Shown in pieces: positions 1-13,850 of a DNA stretch of 64,000 nucleotides. Made by a program: the position numbers and the translations under genes. Source of the DNA: Yeosuana aromativorans. Its GTDB lineage: Bacteria > Bacteroidota > Bacteroidia > Flavobacteriales > Flavobacteriaceae. Within the stretch, counting starts at the first letter, position 1, and each line of letters opens with the position of its first letter. The stretch is taken from NCBI RefSeq assembly GCF_014646655.1, contig NZ_BMNR01000002.1:149224-213223 (forward strand), given 5' to 3'. The notes under the pieces were generated by a model. The model saw only the letters and a list, made by a program, of their open reading frames with translations, made no database searches and was not told the DNA's origin.

Positions 1-345
1 ACTTTTCTTAATGATTTATATGAACTTGAAGAAGCTATTGTAAATCATAAAAACAATGAACAAACTATAAATGACTTAAAAATTAGTTGGGATTCAAGGG
101 CTGCTCATTTAGGGTATATTATGGGTGTGCTTGCTGATTTAGAATTTATAAATGCTCCTAGACGCCAAAACGGAGAGATAAATTATACCCAATTTGCAAA
201 GCAAGTTTATAATGTTTTTGATGTTAAAACTACAGAAAGCACACTTTGTAAATATCTTAACACATCTACTGAAAAGGCTCAGGAAACCGAGAGAAACTTC
301 AATAAAGCAAGTTTTAATATACCACATAAAAAAGAGGTTAACTAA
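1..345 (+). CDS. RteC-like protein, 3' part only
   Basis: The frame is open from the first base, so this is the C-terminal part (114 residues) of a gene that begins outside the window. The pattern of a conserved Trp, then a short helix with Leu-Gly, then 'FINA' and an 'F.VK.TEST' segment resembles the C-terminal end of RteC-type proteins of Bacteroidetes conjugative elements (family knowledge). RteC controls excision in CTnDOT-like elements; whether this one does is inference. Two HTH genes follow on the same strand, which fits a mobile-element regulatory module. A later in-frame ATG at 121 is probably internal. Confidence 0.55.
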   Translation, partial: TFLNDLYELEEAIVNHKNNEQTINDLKISWDSRAAHLGYIMGVLADLEFINAPRRQNGEINYTQFAKQVYNVFDVKTTESTLCKYLNTSTEKAQETERNFNKASFNIPHKKEVN

Positions 346-426
346 TACCGTTCGAGTACCTTTCGGTACGTTTACTTAAACACTTCTAATTTACTTTTAC
401 ATCGTCGAACATAAACACGTATCACG

Positions 427-723
427 ATGGAACAAGGTAAAATCACACAAGTTTTCGGTATTACACCAACCCAATTAAAAGAAGACATCATCAATGATGT
501 AAGAGCAGAATTAAGTGTAATTGCTCAAAATTTCCAACCCATTAAACCTGCCGAATATCTAACCAGACAAGAAGTAGCGACTATCCTCAAAGTATCATTA
601 GTAACCCTAACCGATTGGAATAAAAAAGGAGTATTAAAACCTTATAGATTAGGTAATTTAATAAGATATAAGCGTGCCGAATTGGAAGAAGCTTTAATTA
701 GTATTAATAACAAAAAACAATAA
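427..723 (+). CDS. Helix-turn-helix (excisionase-type) DNA-binding protein
   Basis: A 98-residue protein. After about 40 N-terminal residues comes a MerR/excisionase-like HTH domain (residues about 44-90): 'LTRQEVATILKVS', then 'VTLTDWNKKG', then 'YRLGNLIRYKRAELEEAL'. Such proteins bind DNA near att sites or promoters of Bacteroidetes integrative elements and help excision or regulation (family knowledge). Its stop lies two bases before the next gene, so the two are probably co-transcribed. A closely similar HTH module is encoded at 14395-14688 in the same island. The exact target is unknown. Confidence 0.8.
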   Translation: MEQGKITQVFGITPTQLKEDIINDVRAELSVIAQNFQPIKPAEYLTRQEVATILKVSLVTLTDWNKKGVLKPYRLGNLIRYKRAELEEALISINNKKQ

Positions 724-725
724 TT

Positions 726-1016
726 ATGACAGCATTCGCGCATCCAATTAATGATAGTTTAAATAAGATTCTAGAGCGTTTAGAGTTTTTAATTAAACAA
801 AGCAAACTTAAAAATATTCAAGACCCCAAATATGTGATTTTAGATAATGCAGATATTTTGCAACTGTTTAAAATTAGTTCTAAAACAGCTTCAAACTGGA
901 GAGAAGAAGGGATATTGCCTTATTCACAGATTAAAGGGAAATTGTATTATAAACTTTCTGATATTCATAGCATAATAGACAATCACTATTCTGTTAAAAA
1001 AAATAGCAGTCGCTAA
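726..1016 (+). CDS. Helix-turn-helix domain protein
   Basis: A 96-residue protein with an HTH_17-like region in its C-terminal half ('NADILQLFKISSKTASNW', then 'GILPYSQIKGKLYYKLSDI'). The N-terminal 30 residues look helical and may dimerise. It starts two bases after the preceding HTH gene, forming a tandem HTH pair typical of accessory regions of flavobacterial integrative elements. Both are likely regulators or excision factors. I cannot assign a specific operator. Confidence 0.7.
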   Translation: MTAFAHPINDSLNKILERLEFLIKQSKLKNIQDPKYVILDNADILQLFKISSKTASNWREEGILPYSQIKGKLYYKLSDIHSIIDNHYSVKKNSSR

Positions 1017-1026
1017 ACATATCAGT

Positions 1027-1752
1027 GTGCCAATAGAAATGTTTATTGATGCACAAAGCAATAACTATTCAAAAGAATTAAAATTCTTTTTATTACTAAA
1101 GTTAATGTACCCAGGTGGTAAAGCACAATTAAATAATGAAGCCTTACAATTTATTCAATTAGTAGAAGAAATCAACAGTCGTAAAACCTTAAATAAATAC
1201 ATCAATTTTTTAATGGAAATAGGCTGGATAGTTTACAATCAAAAAACACAGTTTTATGTATTCAAGTCATTTGATAGAATTAGAAAAGAAAACAACTGGA
1301 TCAGAAGACAAGCATTTCAAATAGACTTTAATAATTACTATAAAATCAAAGCAGTTACAGGAGCAGTAATTTATGGTTATCTTCATAAAGATTTTTGGAG
1401 AAAAGTTAAGAAACAAAAAAGCGTACAATTAAAGGGAAGTACCTATCATTTTTTGTCTCCTAAATTTAACTATAAAAAACAATACGCTCCTGTTTCTGTT
1501 AATGGTGTTATGCAACTTTTTAATATGTCTACTGCCACAGCATCAAGACTTAAAAATGAAGCTTACAATGAAGGCTTAATTAAGTTGAAAAAGAATTATT
1601 CTAAAACGCCTATTAATAAAAAAATCATGCAATACTATCTTGATTACAATGATATGAAACAAAATATTGTTTACAACAATGGTAATTATCGTTTACAGCT
1701 GATTGACACGTTATATCCTCTTTTTTATTTCACAAAGCGGAAATCTCTGTAA
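1027..1752 (+). CDS. Hypothetical protein with C-terminal HTH-like segment
   Basis: A 241-residue protein. The first possible start is GTG at 1027; an in-frame ATG at 1039 is equally plausible. I do not recognise a named family. Two segments look like winged-helix or HTH units: residues about 35-85 ('LQFIQLVEEINSRKTLNKYI') and about 160-190 ('VMQLFNMSTATASRLKNEA'). The protein is basic. It directly follows the two HTH genes, so it belongs to the same mobile-element module; a DNA-binding or replication-associated role is inference. No transmembrane segment or signal peptide is visible. Confidence 0.55.
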   Translation: MPIEMFIDAQSNNYSKELKFFLLLKLMYPGGKAQLNNEALQFIQLVEEINSRKTLNKYINFLMEIGWIVYNQKTQFYVFKSFDRIRKENNWIRRQAFQIDFNNYYKIKAVTGAVIYGYLHKDFWRKVKKQKSVQLKGSTYHFLSPKFNYKKQYAPVSVNGVMQLFNMSTATASRLKNEAYNEGLIKLKKNYSKTPINKKIMQYYLDYNDMKQNIVYNNGNYRLQLIDTLYPLFYFTKRKSL

Positions 1753-6280
<4,528 letters not shown>

Positions 6281-6283
6281 TAG

Positions 6284-8776
6284 ATGGATTATAAAGAAGA
6301 TTTAAGAAAAAGACTGCCAGAACTAAAAAAGATTGAAGGTTTTCCTTTAGGCGAAGATGAAGATATTATCAATCTATCCAATCCACCTTTTTATACAGCT
6401 TGCCCTAATCCATATATTGAAGAGTTTATTGAAAAGAATGGGACCAAGTATGATGAGACCAATGATAATTATAATAGAACACCTTACATAGATGATTTAG
6501 ACACAAGAAAAAATGATGCGTTGTCTAATGCTCATTCCTATCACACTAAATCACCTTTCAATGCGATTAAACAATACATTGAGCATTATACAAAACCGGG
6601 AGACATTATTCTTGATGTGTTTTCTGGTAGTGGTATGTCAGGTATTGCTGCTCACAAATCAAAGCGTAATGCTATTTTATGTGATTTATCACCCATAGCA
6701 TCCTTTTTGACTCATAATTATAGTTCGTCAGCAGATCCATTTGATTTTCAAAACACAGGTGTTGAAATAATTAATAAAGTAAAAGAAAAAACAGATTACT
6801 TATTCTATACAATCCATAAAAACAACAATAAAGGATTCATTAATTCGGTGTTATACTCTCAAATTTTTAGGTGTCCAATTTGCGATACTGAATATAATCT
6901 TTGGGATTATGCCGCAAATCATAAAGATGGAAAATTAATGGATGAATACTCTTGTAAATCTTGTAACGCCATTATTAATAAGAAAGATTCTAAAAAAGTG
7001 TTTACAAAACGTTTTGATTTTGGTTTAAATAAAGAAATAGAATTGTTGAAAAATAAACCTGTTGAAATAGTATATACATATGCAGGTAAAAGATATAAAA
7101 AAGTTCCAGATGAAAATGACATTAATTTAATTGAAGCTGCTAACAATTATAAAATACCATTTTGGTATCCTACGGATGCCATTCCTGATGGTGATGAAAT
7201 AAAAAGATTGAAAAAGTCTTTATCAATTGAAAATGTTCATCACCTTTTTGAGAAAAGAACGTTGATAGTTCTTTCCCATTTGTTTAATGAAATTAATACA
7301 GTGTCTAATGTTGATATAAAAAACAAATTATTAATAACTTTCAATAGTTTGCTTTTAAGAGCATCCAAAAAAGCAATTTTACACGTTTCTAATTATTTTC
7401 ACGGTGGTGGTGGTTATATAAGTACAATAAGTGGTAATTGGTATGTTCCTTCTTTATATTTTGAAGTACCAGTAATGGAACAATTTGAAAATAGAATTAG
7501 TAAAATTAACAATATAAATAAATCATTATTCAAAAAGGAAAATGTAATTGTGTCAACACAATCAGCAACTGATTTAAGTAATATTCCTTCAAATTCAATT
7601 GATTTTATATTTGTCGATCCACCATTTGGTGCTAACTTAATGTATTCTGAACTAAATTTTCTATATGAATGCTGGCTAAAATTTTTAACTAATACTAAAG
7701 AAGAAGCTATTATCAATAAAAACCAAAATAAAGAAATTGACGAATATGGGGACTTGATATTAGGTTCACTATCTGAATTGTTTAGAGTTTTGAAACCAGA
7801 ACGTTGGTTAACATTAGAATTTCATAGTTCTAAATCTTCAATTTGGAATATTATTCAAAGTTCTATTAATAAATCTGGATTTATTCTTTCACACACATCT
7901 ATTCTTAAAAATAAAGGTAAAAGTTTTGTGATAAATGTAGCACCTAATGCTGTTTCAAACGACTTAATACTACATCTATATAAACCATCTGCTAATTTTA
8001 TAAAACAGTTTAAATCAAATAATGGAGAAGGGTTAGAGGTTAATTTTATCAATGAATTTCTTAACTCTCTACCAGTTAAGCATTCAATTGAGAGAACTGA
8101 AAAGATGTTGTTTTCAAAGTATATTTCTTATTATTTAAAAAACGGATATGAAATCTTAATGGATGCAAATGTGTTTTATAATATGCTTTCAAATAACTTT
8201 ATTAATGAGGATGGTTTCTGGTTTAATTCAAATCAAATTAATTCATATTTAGAATATAAGAAAAAAGAAAAACTTAACGGTATTGATCAGATTAAAAGTG
8301 GAGTAATAAGTTTATTTATTTCAGATGAAAAATCAGCTTTAATTTGGTTATATGGGTTTTTAAATAATCCAAAATCATTTTCAGATATACTTACTGAATT
8401 TACTCAATTAGCAAATATTCAAGATGATGAGGTTCCTGAATTATTAACTTTGTTGGAAGACAATTTTATAAAAGAAAATAATAATTACAGAAGACCTGTA
8501 TCAGAAGAAGAACATAGTTCTATCGTTTTGAAAAGGGAGAAGGTCTTAATGCGGGAATTTGAAAGTTTACTTTTAAAAAGTAATACAGAAAAAACTAAAA
8601 TAAAAAGTGTCAGAAAAGAAGCATTATTGTTTGGTTTTGAAGTTTGTTATAAAAACAAACGTTTCAAGGATATTATTTCACTTTCAGAACGATTAGATAA
8701 CAGCATAATAGAAAATACTTCTGAAATAAATGATTTTGTAGAAGCTGCTAAAATAATGGTTGAGGGTATTAGTTAA
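6284..8776 (+). CDS. Zn-ribbon DNA methyltransferase, PglX-like (BREX-like)
   Basis: An 830-residue DNA methyltransferase. The AdoMet motif I is 'LDVFSGSGMSG' (residues 110-120), followed by 'CDLSPIASF'. The catalytic motif IV is 'DPPF' (445-448), typical of N6-adenine or N4-cytosine methylation. Between them lies a four-cysteine zinc ribbon (C197, C200, C224, C227). The N-terminal 'NPPFYTACPNPYI' (33-45) is a second conserved motif. This architecture matches the Zn-ribbon adenine methylases (COG1743-like) used as PglXI in type 3 BREX. The C-terminal 250 residues are helical and may recognise the target or bind partners. It sits between the ATPase and PglZ genes with 3-base and 1-base junctions. 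Likely role: marks host DNA and takes part in the anti-phage complex. The recognition site cannot be predicted. Confidence 0.88.
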   Translation: MDYKEDLRKRLPELKKIEGFPLGEDEDIINLSNPPFYTACPNPYIEEFIEKNGTKYDETNDNYNRTPYIDDLDTRKNDALSNAHSYHTKSPFNAIKQYIEHYTKPGDIILDVFSGSGMSGIAAHKSKRNAILCDLSPIASFLTHNYSSSADPFDFQNTGVEIINKVKEKTDYLFYTIHKNNNKGFINSVLYSQIFRCPICDTEYNLWDYAANHKDGKLMDEYSCKSCNAIINKKDSKKVFTKRFDFGLNKEIELLKNKPVEIVYTYAGKRYKKVPDENDINLIEAANNYKIPFWYPTDAIPDGDEIKRLKKSLSIENVHHLFEKRTLIVLSHLFNEINTVSNVDIKNKLLITFNSLLLRASKKAILHVSNYFHGGGGYISTISGNWYVPSLYFEVPVMEQFENRISKINNINKSLFKKENVIVSTQSATDLSNIPSNSIDFIFVDPPFGANLMYSELNFLYECWLKFLTNTKEEAIINKNQNKEIDEYGDLILGSLSELFRVLKPERWLTLEFHSSKSSIWNIIQSSINKSGFILSHTSILKNKGKSFVINVAPNAVSNDLILHLYKPSANFIKQFKSNNGEGLEVNFINEFLNSLPVKHSIERTEKMLFSKYISYYLKNGYEILMDANVFYNMLSNNFINEDGFWFNSNQINSYLEYKKKEKLNGIDQIKSGVISLFISDEKSALIWLYGFLNNPKSFSDILTEFTQLANIQDDEVPELLTLLEDNFIKENNNYRRPVSEEEHSSIVLKREKVLMREFESLLLKSNTEKTKIKSVRKEALLFGFEVCYKNKRFKDIISLSERLDNSIIENTSEINDFVEAAKIMVEGIS

Positions 8777-10215
8777 TGGGATGGCAACAACGCATAGCAA
8801 CAGCATTAAGTTTTACAGAGAAATCACCCAAGATTATTTCTGATACCATTGGTGTGCTATCGTCTCAAGTATTCAAAGACTATTTAAGCAAGAAAAGCAT
8901 AGAAGTTATATATTCTGATAAAAGTTCTGAAATGTTGTTGTCAGCTAACAATAATGAGCAAATAACTTACATAACAACTAAACCAAGTATTCCACAGTTT
9001 TTAAAGCCATATTTTGAGCATAAAAGTTTTGAGTATTCAAACTTACCTTTAAATGGAGATGTTTCTGTTTTAAAGGGATTAGATAGTGATACAATTGTTT
9101 CTATTTGTAATTATGTATTTAGTCATAATCCACATATAGTATTATCTCAATCCAATATCAAAGAGATTTTAGTAAATGCAAAAAACGATGATAGTTTAAA
9201 AGTTCTATATGAGATTAAGACTTCAGTAAAAGAATTATTAGCAACAGAAAAAACAATCCCAAATGTAATTAACATGGCAGAAAATTGGGGTAAATTAATA
9301 TATCAATCTTACATACAAAATGATGAAGCTTTTTTAGAGGATATTACAAGTATTGATGAGGTATCTAAAGAATTAATAGACACAAAAACCTTTGAACAAG
9401 TGGCTTTCGCTTCAACAGCTTCTAAACCACTATCAATTGATAAAATTATACCATACATAAAAAATAAAAAGGAAAGTAAAGCTGCTCTATTATGTTTTGA
9501 TTGTATGGGCATTGCTGAATGGCAACTATTAAAAGAATATTTAAAGGACTTAAACCTAAACTTTGCAGAACAATATCTGTTTACATTGTTACCTTCGGTA
9601 ACGTCTATATGCAGAACAGCCATATTTCACGGTTCATCAAATGTTTATGAAGTAAAAAACCCAGGAAGAAAAGACGAATCTAAAGCATTTGCAGAGTTTT
9701 TTAAAGGTAATCAAACAAAGTATTTTGTAGAAGAAGATGTAATAAATGATGATACTTTATTGGGTTATGATATGGTAAGTATTTTATTTAATTTCTTTGA
9801 TGATTTATGCCACAGCACCTTGTTTCCTGCCAACGAAAACACAAAGACTATTTACTTTAATAACTGTAAACAATATTTAGAAAAATCTAATGTAAAGCAA
9901 GCAATTAAAACATTGTTAGAAAATGATTTTGCAATATACTTTTGCTCAGATCACGGTTCGGTTATAGCTAAAGGAAATGGTGAAAAATTACAAAAGTATT
10001 TAATAGATGATTTTGCTAAAAGAGCAGTCATTATTCCAGAAGAAGCATCAGAATTAACAGAGTTCGAAAAGATTGATATTCCATTTGTGAAAAATAAAAA
10101 AATAGTGTTACCGAAAGGAAGAACAATGTTTACTCAAAAAGATAAAATTGAAATTAATCACGGAGGCATCAGTCTTGAAGAGATTGTTGTTCCCTTTATT
10201 ACAGTAAAAAAATGA
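8776..10215 (+). CDS. pglZ: PglZ-domain protein of the BREX-like system
   Basis: A 479-residue protein with the alkaline-phosphatase-fold PglZ domain in its C-terminal half. Visible signatures: 'LLCFDCMG' with D242; 'LLPSVTSICR' (271-280), where T276 is at the usual nucleophile position; 'FFDDLCH' (341-346); 'SDHG' (391-394); and 'NHGGISLEEIVVPF' (461-474), holding the metal-binding His462. PglZ is the hallmark protein of all BREX types and binds the methyltransferase (family knowledge). Its ATG overlaps the stop of the methyltransferase (TAATG), and its own TGA overlaps the next ATG (ATGA), so translation is coupled. It is shorter than many type 1 PglZ proteins; the N-terminal 230 residues are divergent and I cannot assign them. 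Confidence 0.92.
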   Translation: MGWQQRIATALSFTEKSPKIISDTIGVLSSQVFKDYLSKKSIEVIYSDKSSEMLLSANNNEQITYITTKPSIPQFLKPYFEHKSFEYSNLPLNGDVSVLKGLDSDTIVSICNYVFSHNPHIVLSQSNIKEILVNAKNDDSLKVLYEIKTSVKELLATEKTIPNVINMAENWGKLIYQSYIQNDEAFLEDITSIDEVSKELIDTKTFEQVAFASTASKPLSIDKIIPYIKNKKESKAALLCFDCMGIAEWQLLKEYLKDLNLNFAEQYLFTLLPSVTSICRTAIFHGSSNVYEVKNPGRKDESKAFAEFFKGNQTKYFVEEDVINDDTLLGYDMVSILFNFFDDLCHSTLFPANENTKTIYFNNCKQYLEKSNVKQAIKTLLENDFAIYFCSDHGSVIAKGNGEKLQKYLIDDFAKRAVIIPEEASELTEFEKIDIPFVKNKKIVLPKGRTMFTQKDKIEINHGGISLEEIVVPFITVKK

Positions 10216-10919
10216 TAGGATACGATAGGCCATTAAAAGCAGAATGGATATATAAATCATTGCAATTAGTTGAAGCAGGTCATAAACCACAAGAATACTA
10301 TGAAAAATATGATAATATTGCAGTTGAATTAACAGGAAAGGATGGAAGAAGAAAAACAAGAACAGTTTTATTCAGAACATTTATTTTCAATTTTCAAGAA
10401 ACAACTTCAATTATTAATGACAATATTCTAATTAGACTTTGTAAAGAAAAAAGCTTTGAATATATGAAGCCAGTACTTCTATCAAAGTTTATAATTGATT
10501 ATGAAATTTTAAGACAGTTTTCAACATTATATTCTAAAATATTTGATGATTCTCAAGAAATAAGCTCTACGGCAATAACTAAAAGAATGGTGGAATCCTT
10601 TGGTGATTCTGAAATAATCAAAAGGTCCACAAGAGCATTTCTTAAAACATTACAGTCGTTTGGGATAATTGAACCCTTAACAGGAACATCCTATGCACAA
10701 CTTCCAAAAGCAGAATTATCTATTGAACAAGTAAAGGATATTTTATTGTTGTATGCGGTTTCAAACCACACTAAACAAATAGACATAAAACATATTGATA
10801 AGTCTTTATTTGCCTATTATAAAATTCCTTCAATATCGGATGTAGCAAACAAATATCACACCAACGAATGGGAATACATTAGAGGTACTGATAGGGAGTT
10901 GTTAATGTTAAATAGTTAA
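10212..10919 (+). CDS. BrxA-like small protein of the BREX-like operon
   Basis: A 235-residue, mostly helical protein. Its ATG overlaps the pglZ stop by four bases (ATGA). Features that recall BrxA (DUF1819): an N-terminal segment followed by a basic helix-rich region, then 'LLSKFIIDYEILRQF', then a helix-turn-helix-like part ending in 'FLKTLQSFGIIEPL'. BrxA is a DNA-binding BREX subunit (family knowledge). The primary sequence similarity I can see is weak, so the assignment rests mainly on size, fold pattern and position after pglZ, where type 3 BREX carries brxA. The operon probably ends here: the next gene starts 44 bases later. Confidence 0.55.
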   Translation: MIGYDRPLKAEWIYKSLQLVEAGHKPQEYYEKYDNIAVELTGKDGRRKTRTVLFRTFIFNFQETTSIINDNILIRLCKEKSFEYMKPVLLSKFIIDYEILRQFSTLYSKIFDDSQEISSTAITKRMVESFGDSEIIKRSTRAFLKTLQSFGIIEPLTGTSYAQLPKAELSIEQVKDILLLYAVSNHTKQIDIKHIDKSLFAYYKIPSISDVANKYHTNEWEYIRGTDRELLMLNS

Positions 10920-10963
10920 TATATAAAAAGGTAACAATAGAACTATCTTAACAGGTCTAAAAT

Positions 10964-11488
10964 ATGAATATAGAGGAAATTGATTTTTACGAATTATGTC
11001 TTGACGAAGGAGCCCCATTCTATCGTGAAATATTTATTTTAAATAAAAATGAATTCAATGATTGGATTAGAAACAATCTAGCTGAAATATCTACCATCGA
11101 ATCATATAACTCTATTCTGCCAAGTGAAATTGTGTTTAACGAATTCGTTCAAAAGGGTTATGAGCATATTCATTATCAATGTCATTACTCAGCTAAAGCA
11201 TTAAGTATTTTGGATGAAGACTATAAGTATTTTACTGGTTTTGTGGAAAGGAACACTGCACATTATTCTATTATTACTCATAGTTTCAATTTCAAAGATG
11301 ATACAATTGTGGATTTTGCAAGAATAAATGATCCTGAGTACCAATTGACCGAAGAAGAATGTGGACTTCCTAATACTTATTATGGAATCGAAATTCCTCG
11401 AGATTTTGTGTTGAACTATCAAAAGGAAACTTTCGAAGACAAATCAATGAAGCCTTTATTATATGAATGGTTTCTTGAGAATAATTAA
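10964..11488 (+). CDS. Putative papain/NlpC-fold protein (Cys-His-Asp), unknown
   Basis: A 174-residue soluble protein that I do not recognise by name. In order it holds C73 ('YQCHYSA'), H106 ('ITHSFNF') and D117 ('TIVDFAR'). This is the order and rough spacing of the catalytic triad in papain-like/NlpC-P60 or transglutaminase-fold proteins, with a helix after the Cys and strands around the His and Asp. That reading is inference. Its stop overlaps the ATG of the following nuclease-like gene by one base (TAATG), so the two probably act together. It lies just downstream of the BREX-like operon, in a defence neighbourhood. Confidence 0.5.
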   Translation: MNIEEIDFYELCLDEGAPFYREIFILNKNEFNDWIRNNLAEISTIESYNSILPSEIVFNEFVQKGYEHIHYQCHYSAKALSILDEDYKYFTGFVERNTAHYSIITHSFNFKDDTIVDFARINDPEYQLTEEECGLPNTYYGIEIPRDFVLNYQKETFEDKSMKPLLYEWFLENN

Positions 11489-12312
11489 TGTTTTTTTTAA
11501 GTATTATCAAAATGAACTATCAAGACGAGATTAAACAATTTGTAATCAAGGGATACAAAAATGTACATAAGTCATATTTAACTAAAGCCAATGGAATAGA
11601 ATTAATCAATAGAGAAGAAAATTTTATTACTATTCCTCAATCAGATTTTAAATACCATAAACGGGCAGGTAGTTTTAAAAGTTCTCAAGCATTTGCATAC
11701 AACATTTTCTCAGGAATTCAAAACAGAAACAGCAAATTTGAATTTCCAATGCCTGTTTTTACTTCAGATGCCAAAATAGATTTTATGATGGAGAATGTGG
11801 AGTCAAACACAATAGAATTGTATGAGGTAAAGGCTTTTGAAATAGTAGATAATGATAATATAGAATTTGTTGATAAATATTATAAATTAGATAAATATAG
11901 AAATCAAGAATTAGCTCAAGATTTTATTTTTTTTCTAAACAAAACTGTCCAAAACTTTGAGGGTAAAATTATATATGGTGGTGGTATTAAACAATTATGC
12001 AGTCATTTACTAGGTATATTAAATATTATGAATAATAAAGAATATCAATCAAAAAAAATCAAGCTCTTTAGTCTTTGCTTTGATAATTGTTTTACTTCAG
12101 AATTTAGAGAAGACTTAGAAAGTTATAGGAACGCTATAAAAGAATTCAAAGTATTAGTTGATGAATTTCTATTTAAGTATAATCTTCAGTCACGTATTGA
12201 ATACTATGGGTTTTTATCTGCGTATGAATACATAAATAAAAAACGTAAATTAATAGGAGAGGAAAATTATAATTATGTTTTAAAAAGGTATTATTATAAG
12301 TATCAAGGTTAA
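11488..12312 (+). CDS. Putative PD-(D/E)XK nuclease, PGN_0703-like
   Basis: A 274-residue protein; the ATG at 11512 (residue 9) is an alternative start. Residues 65-75 'SSQAFAYNIFS', then D98 ('AKIDF') and 'LYEVKAF' with E113 and K115, give a D...ExK arrangement typical of restriction-endonuclease-fold enzymes. The 'SSQ..aYNlF' signature is, as I recall, that of the PGN_0703 family of putative restriction endonucleases. The gene is translationally coupled to the preceding Cys-His-Asp protein. There is no signal peptide. A role as the DNA-cutting effector of a two-gene defence unit is inference from context. A strong hairpin overlapping the stop codon ends the transcript. Confidence 0.6.
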   Translation: MFFLSIIKMNYQDEIKQFVIKGYKNVHKSYLTKANGIELINREENFITIPQSDFKYHKRAGSFKSSQAFAYNIFSGIQNRNSKFEFPMPVFTSDAKIDFMMENVESNTIELYEVKAFEIVDNDNIEFVDKYYKLDKYRNQELAQDFIFFLNKTVQNFEGKIIYGGGIKQLCSHLLGILNIMNNKEYQSKKIKLFSLCFDNCFTSEFREDLESYRNAIKEFKVLVDEFLFKYNLQSRIEYYGFLSAYEYINKKRKLIGEENYNYVLKRYYYKYQG

Positions 12313-12335
12313 AATAATTTATTAACCTTTTTTAC
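12305..12335 (+). terminator. Rho-independent terminator
   Basis: The arms AAGGTTAA (12305-12312) and TTAACCTT (12322-12329) form an 8-bp stem with a 9-base loop, followed by a T-rich run. The stem overlaps the stop codon of the nuclease-like gene and separates it from the SMEK gene. Confidence 0.75.
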
Positions 12336-12373
12336 TAACTATTCACGGGATTACCCTATTTATACTTTAAATT

Positions 12374-13345
12374 ATGAAGACTGTTAAAATTGCTGAAAAG
12401 ATTAAAGATTACTTGATTAGGTTTCATTTAGAAATTAAGGTAAGTAATGACGTTGGTCTTTATGATGTAAATAAATTATCACAAGGGTTTTGCGCGAAAT
12501 TATTAAATATATTTTATCACAAGGAGAACCTTAATCTTGTAGATTTAGATATCATAAAATATAACTATAAGGCAATTGATTTGGGAGACGATAATACAAA
12601 AGTTGCATATCAAATAACCTCTCAAAATGATTTTGGAAAAATTAATAGCACAATAGACAAGTATTTGACAAATAATGATTTTAAAGATGGTGTTTATACT
12701 GACCTACGATTCTTAATCTTAAACACTTTTAGTTGGAGTCAAGAGGACATAAAGAAAGTTAAAAAAAAATATAAATCCGCTGGCTTGTCTTACGATAATA
12801 AGAAGCAAATTGTATCTCTTGATAGTCTTGGAAAAAATATAAAGTATTTGGGAGATGATGATCGTGAAAAGCTGTATAAAATATTAAAAAAAGAATTTAA
12901 AAATATTCCTGTTTCAAATGTTATAACTTTTGATCACAAGCTGTTCAAAAAGTTTAATAAAATATTAAACGAGAGTGTCTTAAGAAATATATTCGAAAGT
13001 CTATACGCAGGGGGGCCATTTAACTGCATTGATTTACACCACAACATTATTGATCCTTACATAACTCTTGCTTCTCAAACAACAGGAGTTTTTGTTAATC
13101 CAAATCTTAAAGATACACACGGTCCTTTTCTTGAATCGCTCGGTCAACTTTCACAATTCCTAATGGACAATTATTCATCAGGTATTGGTAGTCTACATTA
13201 TTTAATGGTACCAGAGAGTCTCTCCGGGTGGGAAGCAATGATATATAAGGATAATTTAACTAATAAATTAAATAAAATTCTTGATGAAATGAGACAGTCT
13301 TATACAGAATTTAGAGGAAATATTAAAGATATCTATTTCATTTAA
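12374..13345 (+). CDS. SMEK-domain protein
   Basis: A 323-residue protein. Residues about 45-95 match the pattern I know from SMEK-domain proteins: 'NLNLVDLD', then 'KAIDLGD' (66-72), then 'VAYQITSQ' (77-84), then 'KINSTIDKY'. This N-terminal domain has a nuclease-like fold arrangement (D...QxT) and occurs in varied predicted bacterial conflict and defence proteins, joined to differing C-terminal parts (family knowledge). The C-terminal 190 residues contain 'FESLYAGGPFN' and a helical tail that I cannot name. The gene stands alone behind a terminator. It reinforces the defence-island character of this stretch. Confidence 0.65.
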   Translation: MKTVKIAEKIKDYLIRFHLEIKVSNDVGLYDVNKLSQGFCAKLLNIFYHKENLNLVDLDIIKYNYKAIDLGDDNTKVAYQITSQNDFGKINSTIDKYLTNNDFKDGVYTDLRFLILNTFSWSQEDIKKVKKKYKSAGLSYDNKKQIVSLDSLGKNIKYLGDDDREKLYKILKKEFKNIPVSNVITFDHKLFKKFNKILNESVLRNIFESLYAGGPFNCIDLHHNIIDPYITLASQTTGVFVNPNLKDTHGPFLESLGQLSQFLMDNYSSGIGSLHYLMVPESLSGWEAMIYKDNLTNKLNKILDEMRQSYTEFRGNIKDIYFI

Positions 13346-13643
13346 TTTTTTTTAATCAGTTTCCAAAAGAAGCAGCAGTACTAATACAAGCATTCGTGCA
13401 GGTAATAAGGTGTTCGTCAGTCGTTCCATTTAGTTACATAAAACATATCTGCAAGCCAATTATCAATTTTACCTCATTGCGTAAGTCGTGTATCAATCCC
13501 CAAAATCATAATAGTTTTAAATTCAAAGGGCTTGCATATACCATAAATAGTACCACTGCGGCAGCACGTCCTCGTTGGCACTATTCATTTGTTTTATTGC
13601 ACACATTCTCTCCTTCCTCACCCGTAGCTACTTTTGTACCCAA

Positions 13644-13683
13644 ACCCAATAAGGTTTCGCTACGCGAGTTTTTTTTATTGGGT
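13644..13683. repeat. Hairpin ACCCAATAA / TTATTGGGT
   Basis: Perfect 9-bp inverted arms at 13644-13652 and 13675-13683. The loop contains a T-run (about 13669-13676), so this is not a canonical terminator on the plus strand. It lies 300 bases past the SMEK gene. Confidence 0.6.
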
Positions 13684-13850
13684 ACAACCGCTACTTAATG
13701 TTATGCGAGCCTGCGGGTCGCTTCGGGCAAAACCCAAATGACTTTTGTATAAATTTGATATTTAGTATTTTTTTAAACTCTATTTATTCTAGAAAAATTG
13801 AATTATTAAGTTTGGGTTTACGGGTGTCACATTTTTTGAACTTCCCAAGT

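Noticed and set aside
13396..13698. A 100-codon open frame in the non-coding kilobase of the left island
   Set aside because: Its translation is rich in Cys, Ser and Thr without any domain pattern, it overlaps a hairpin, and it has no plausible promoter or neighbour; it looks like chance.
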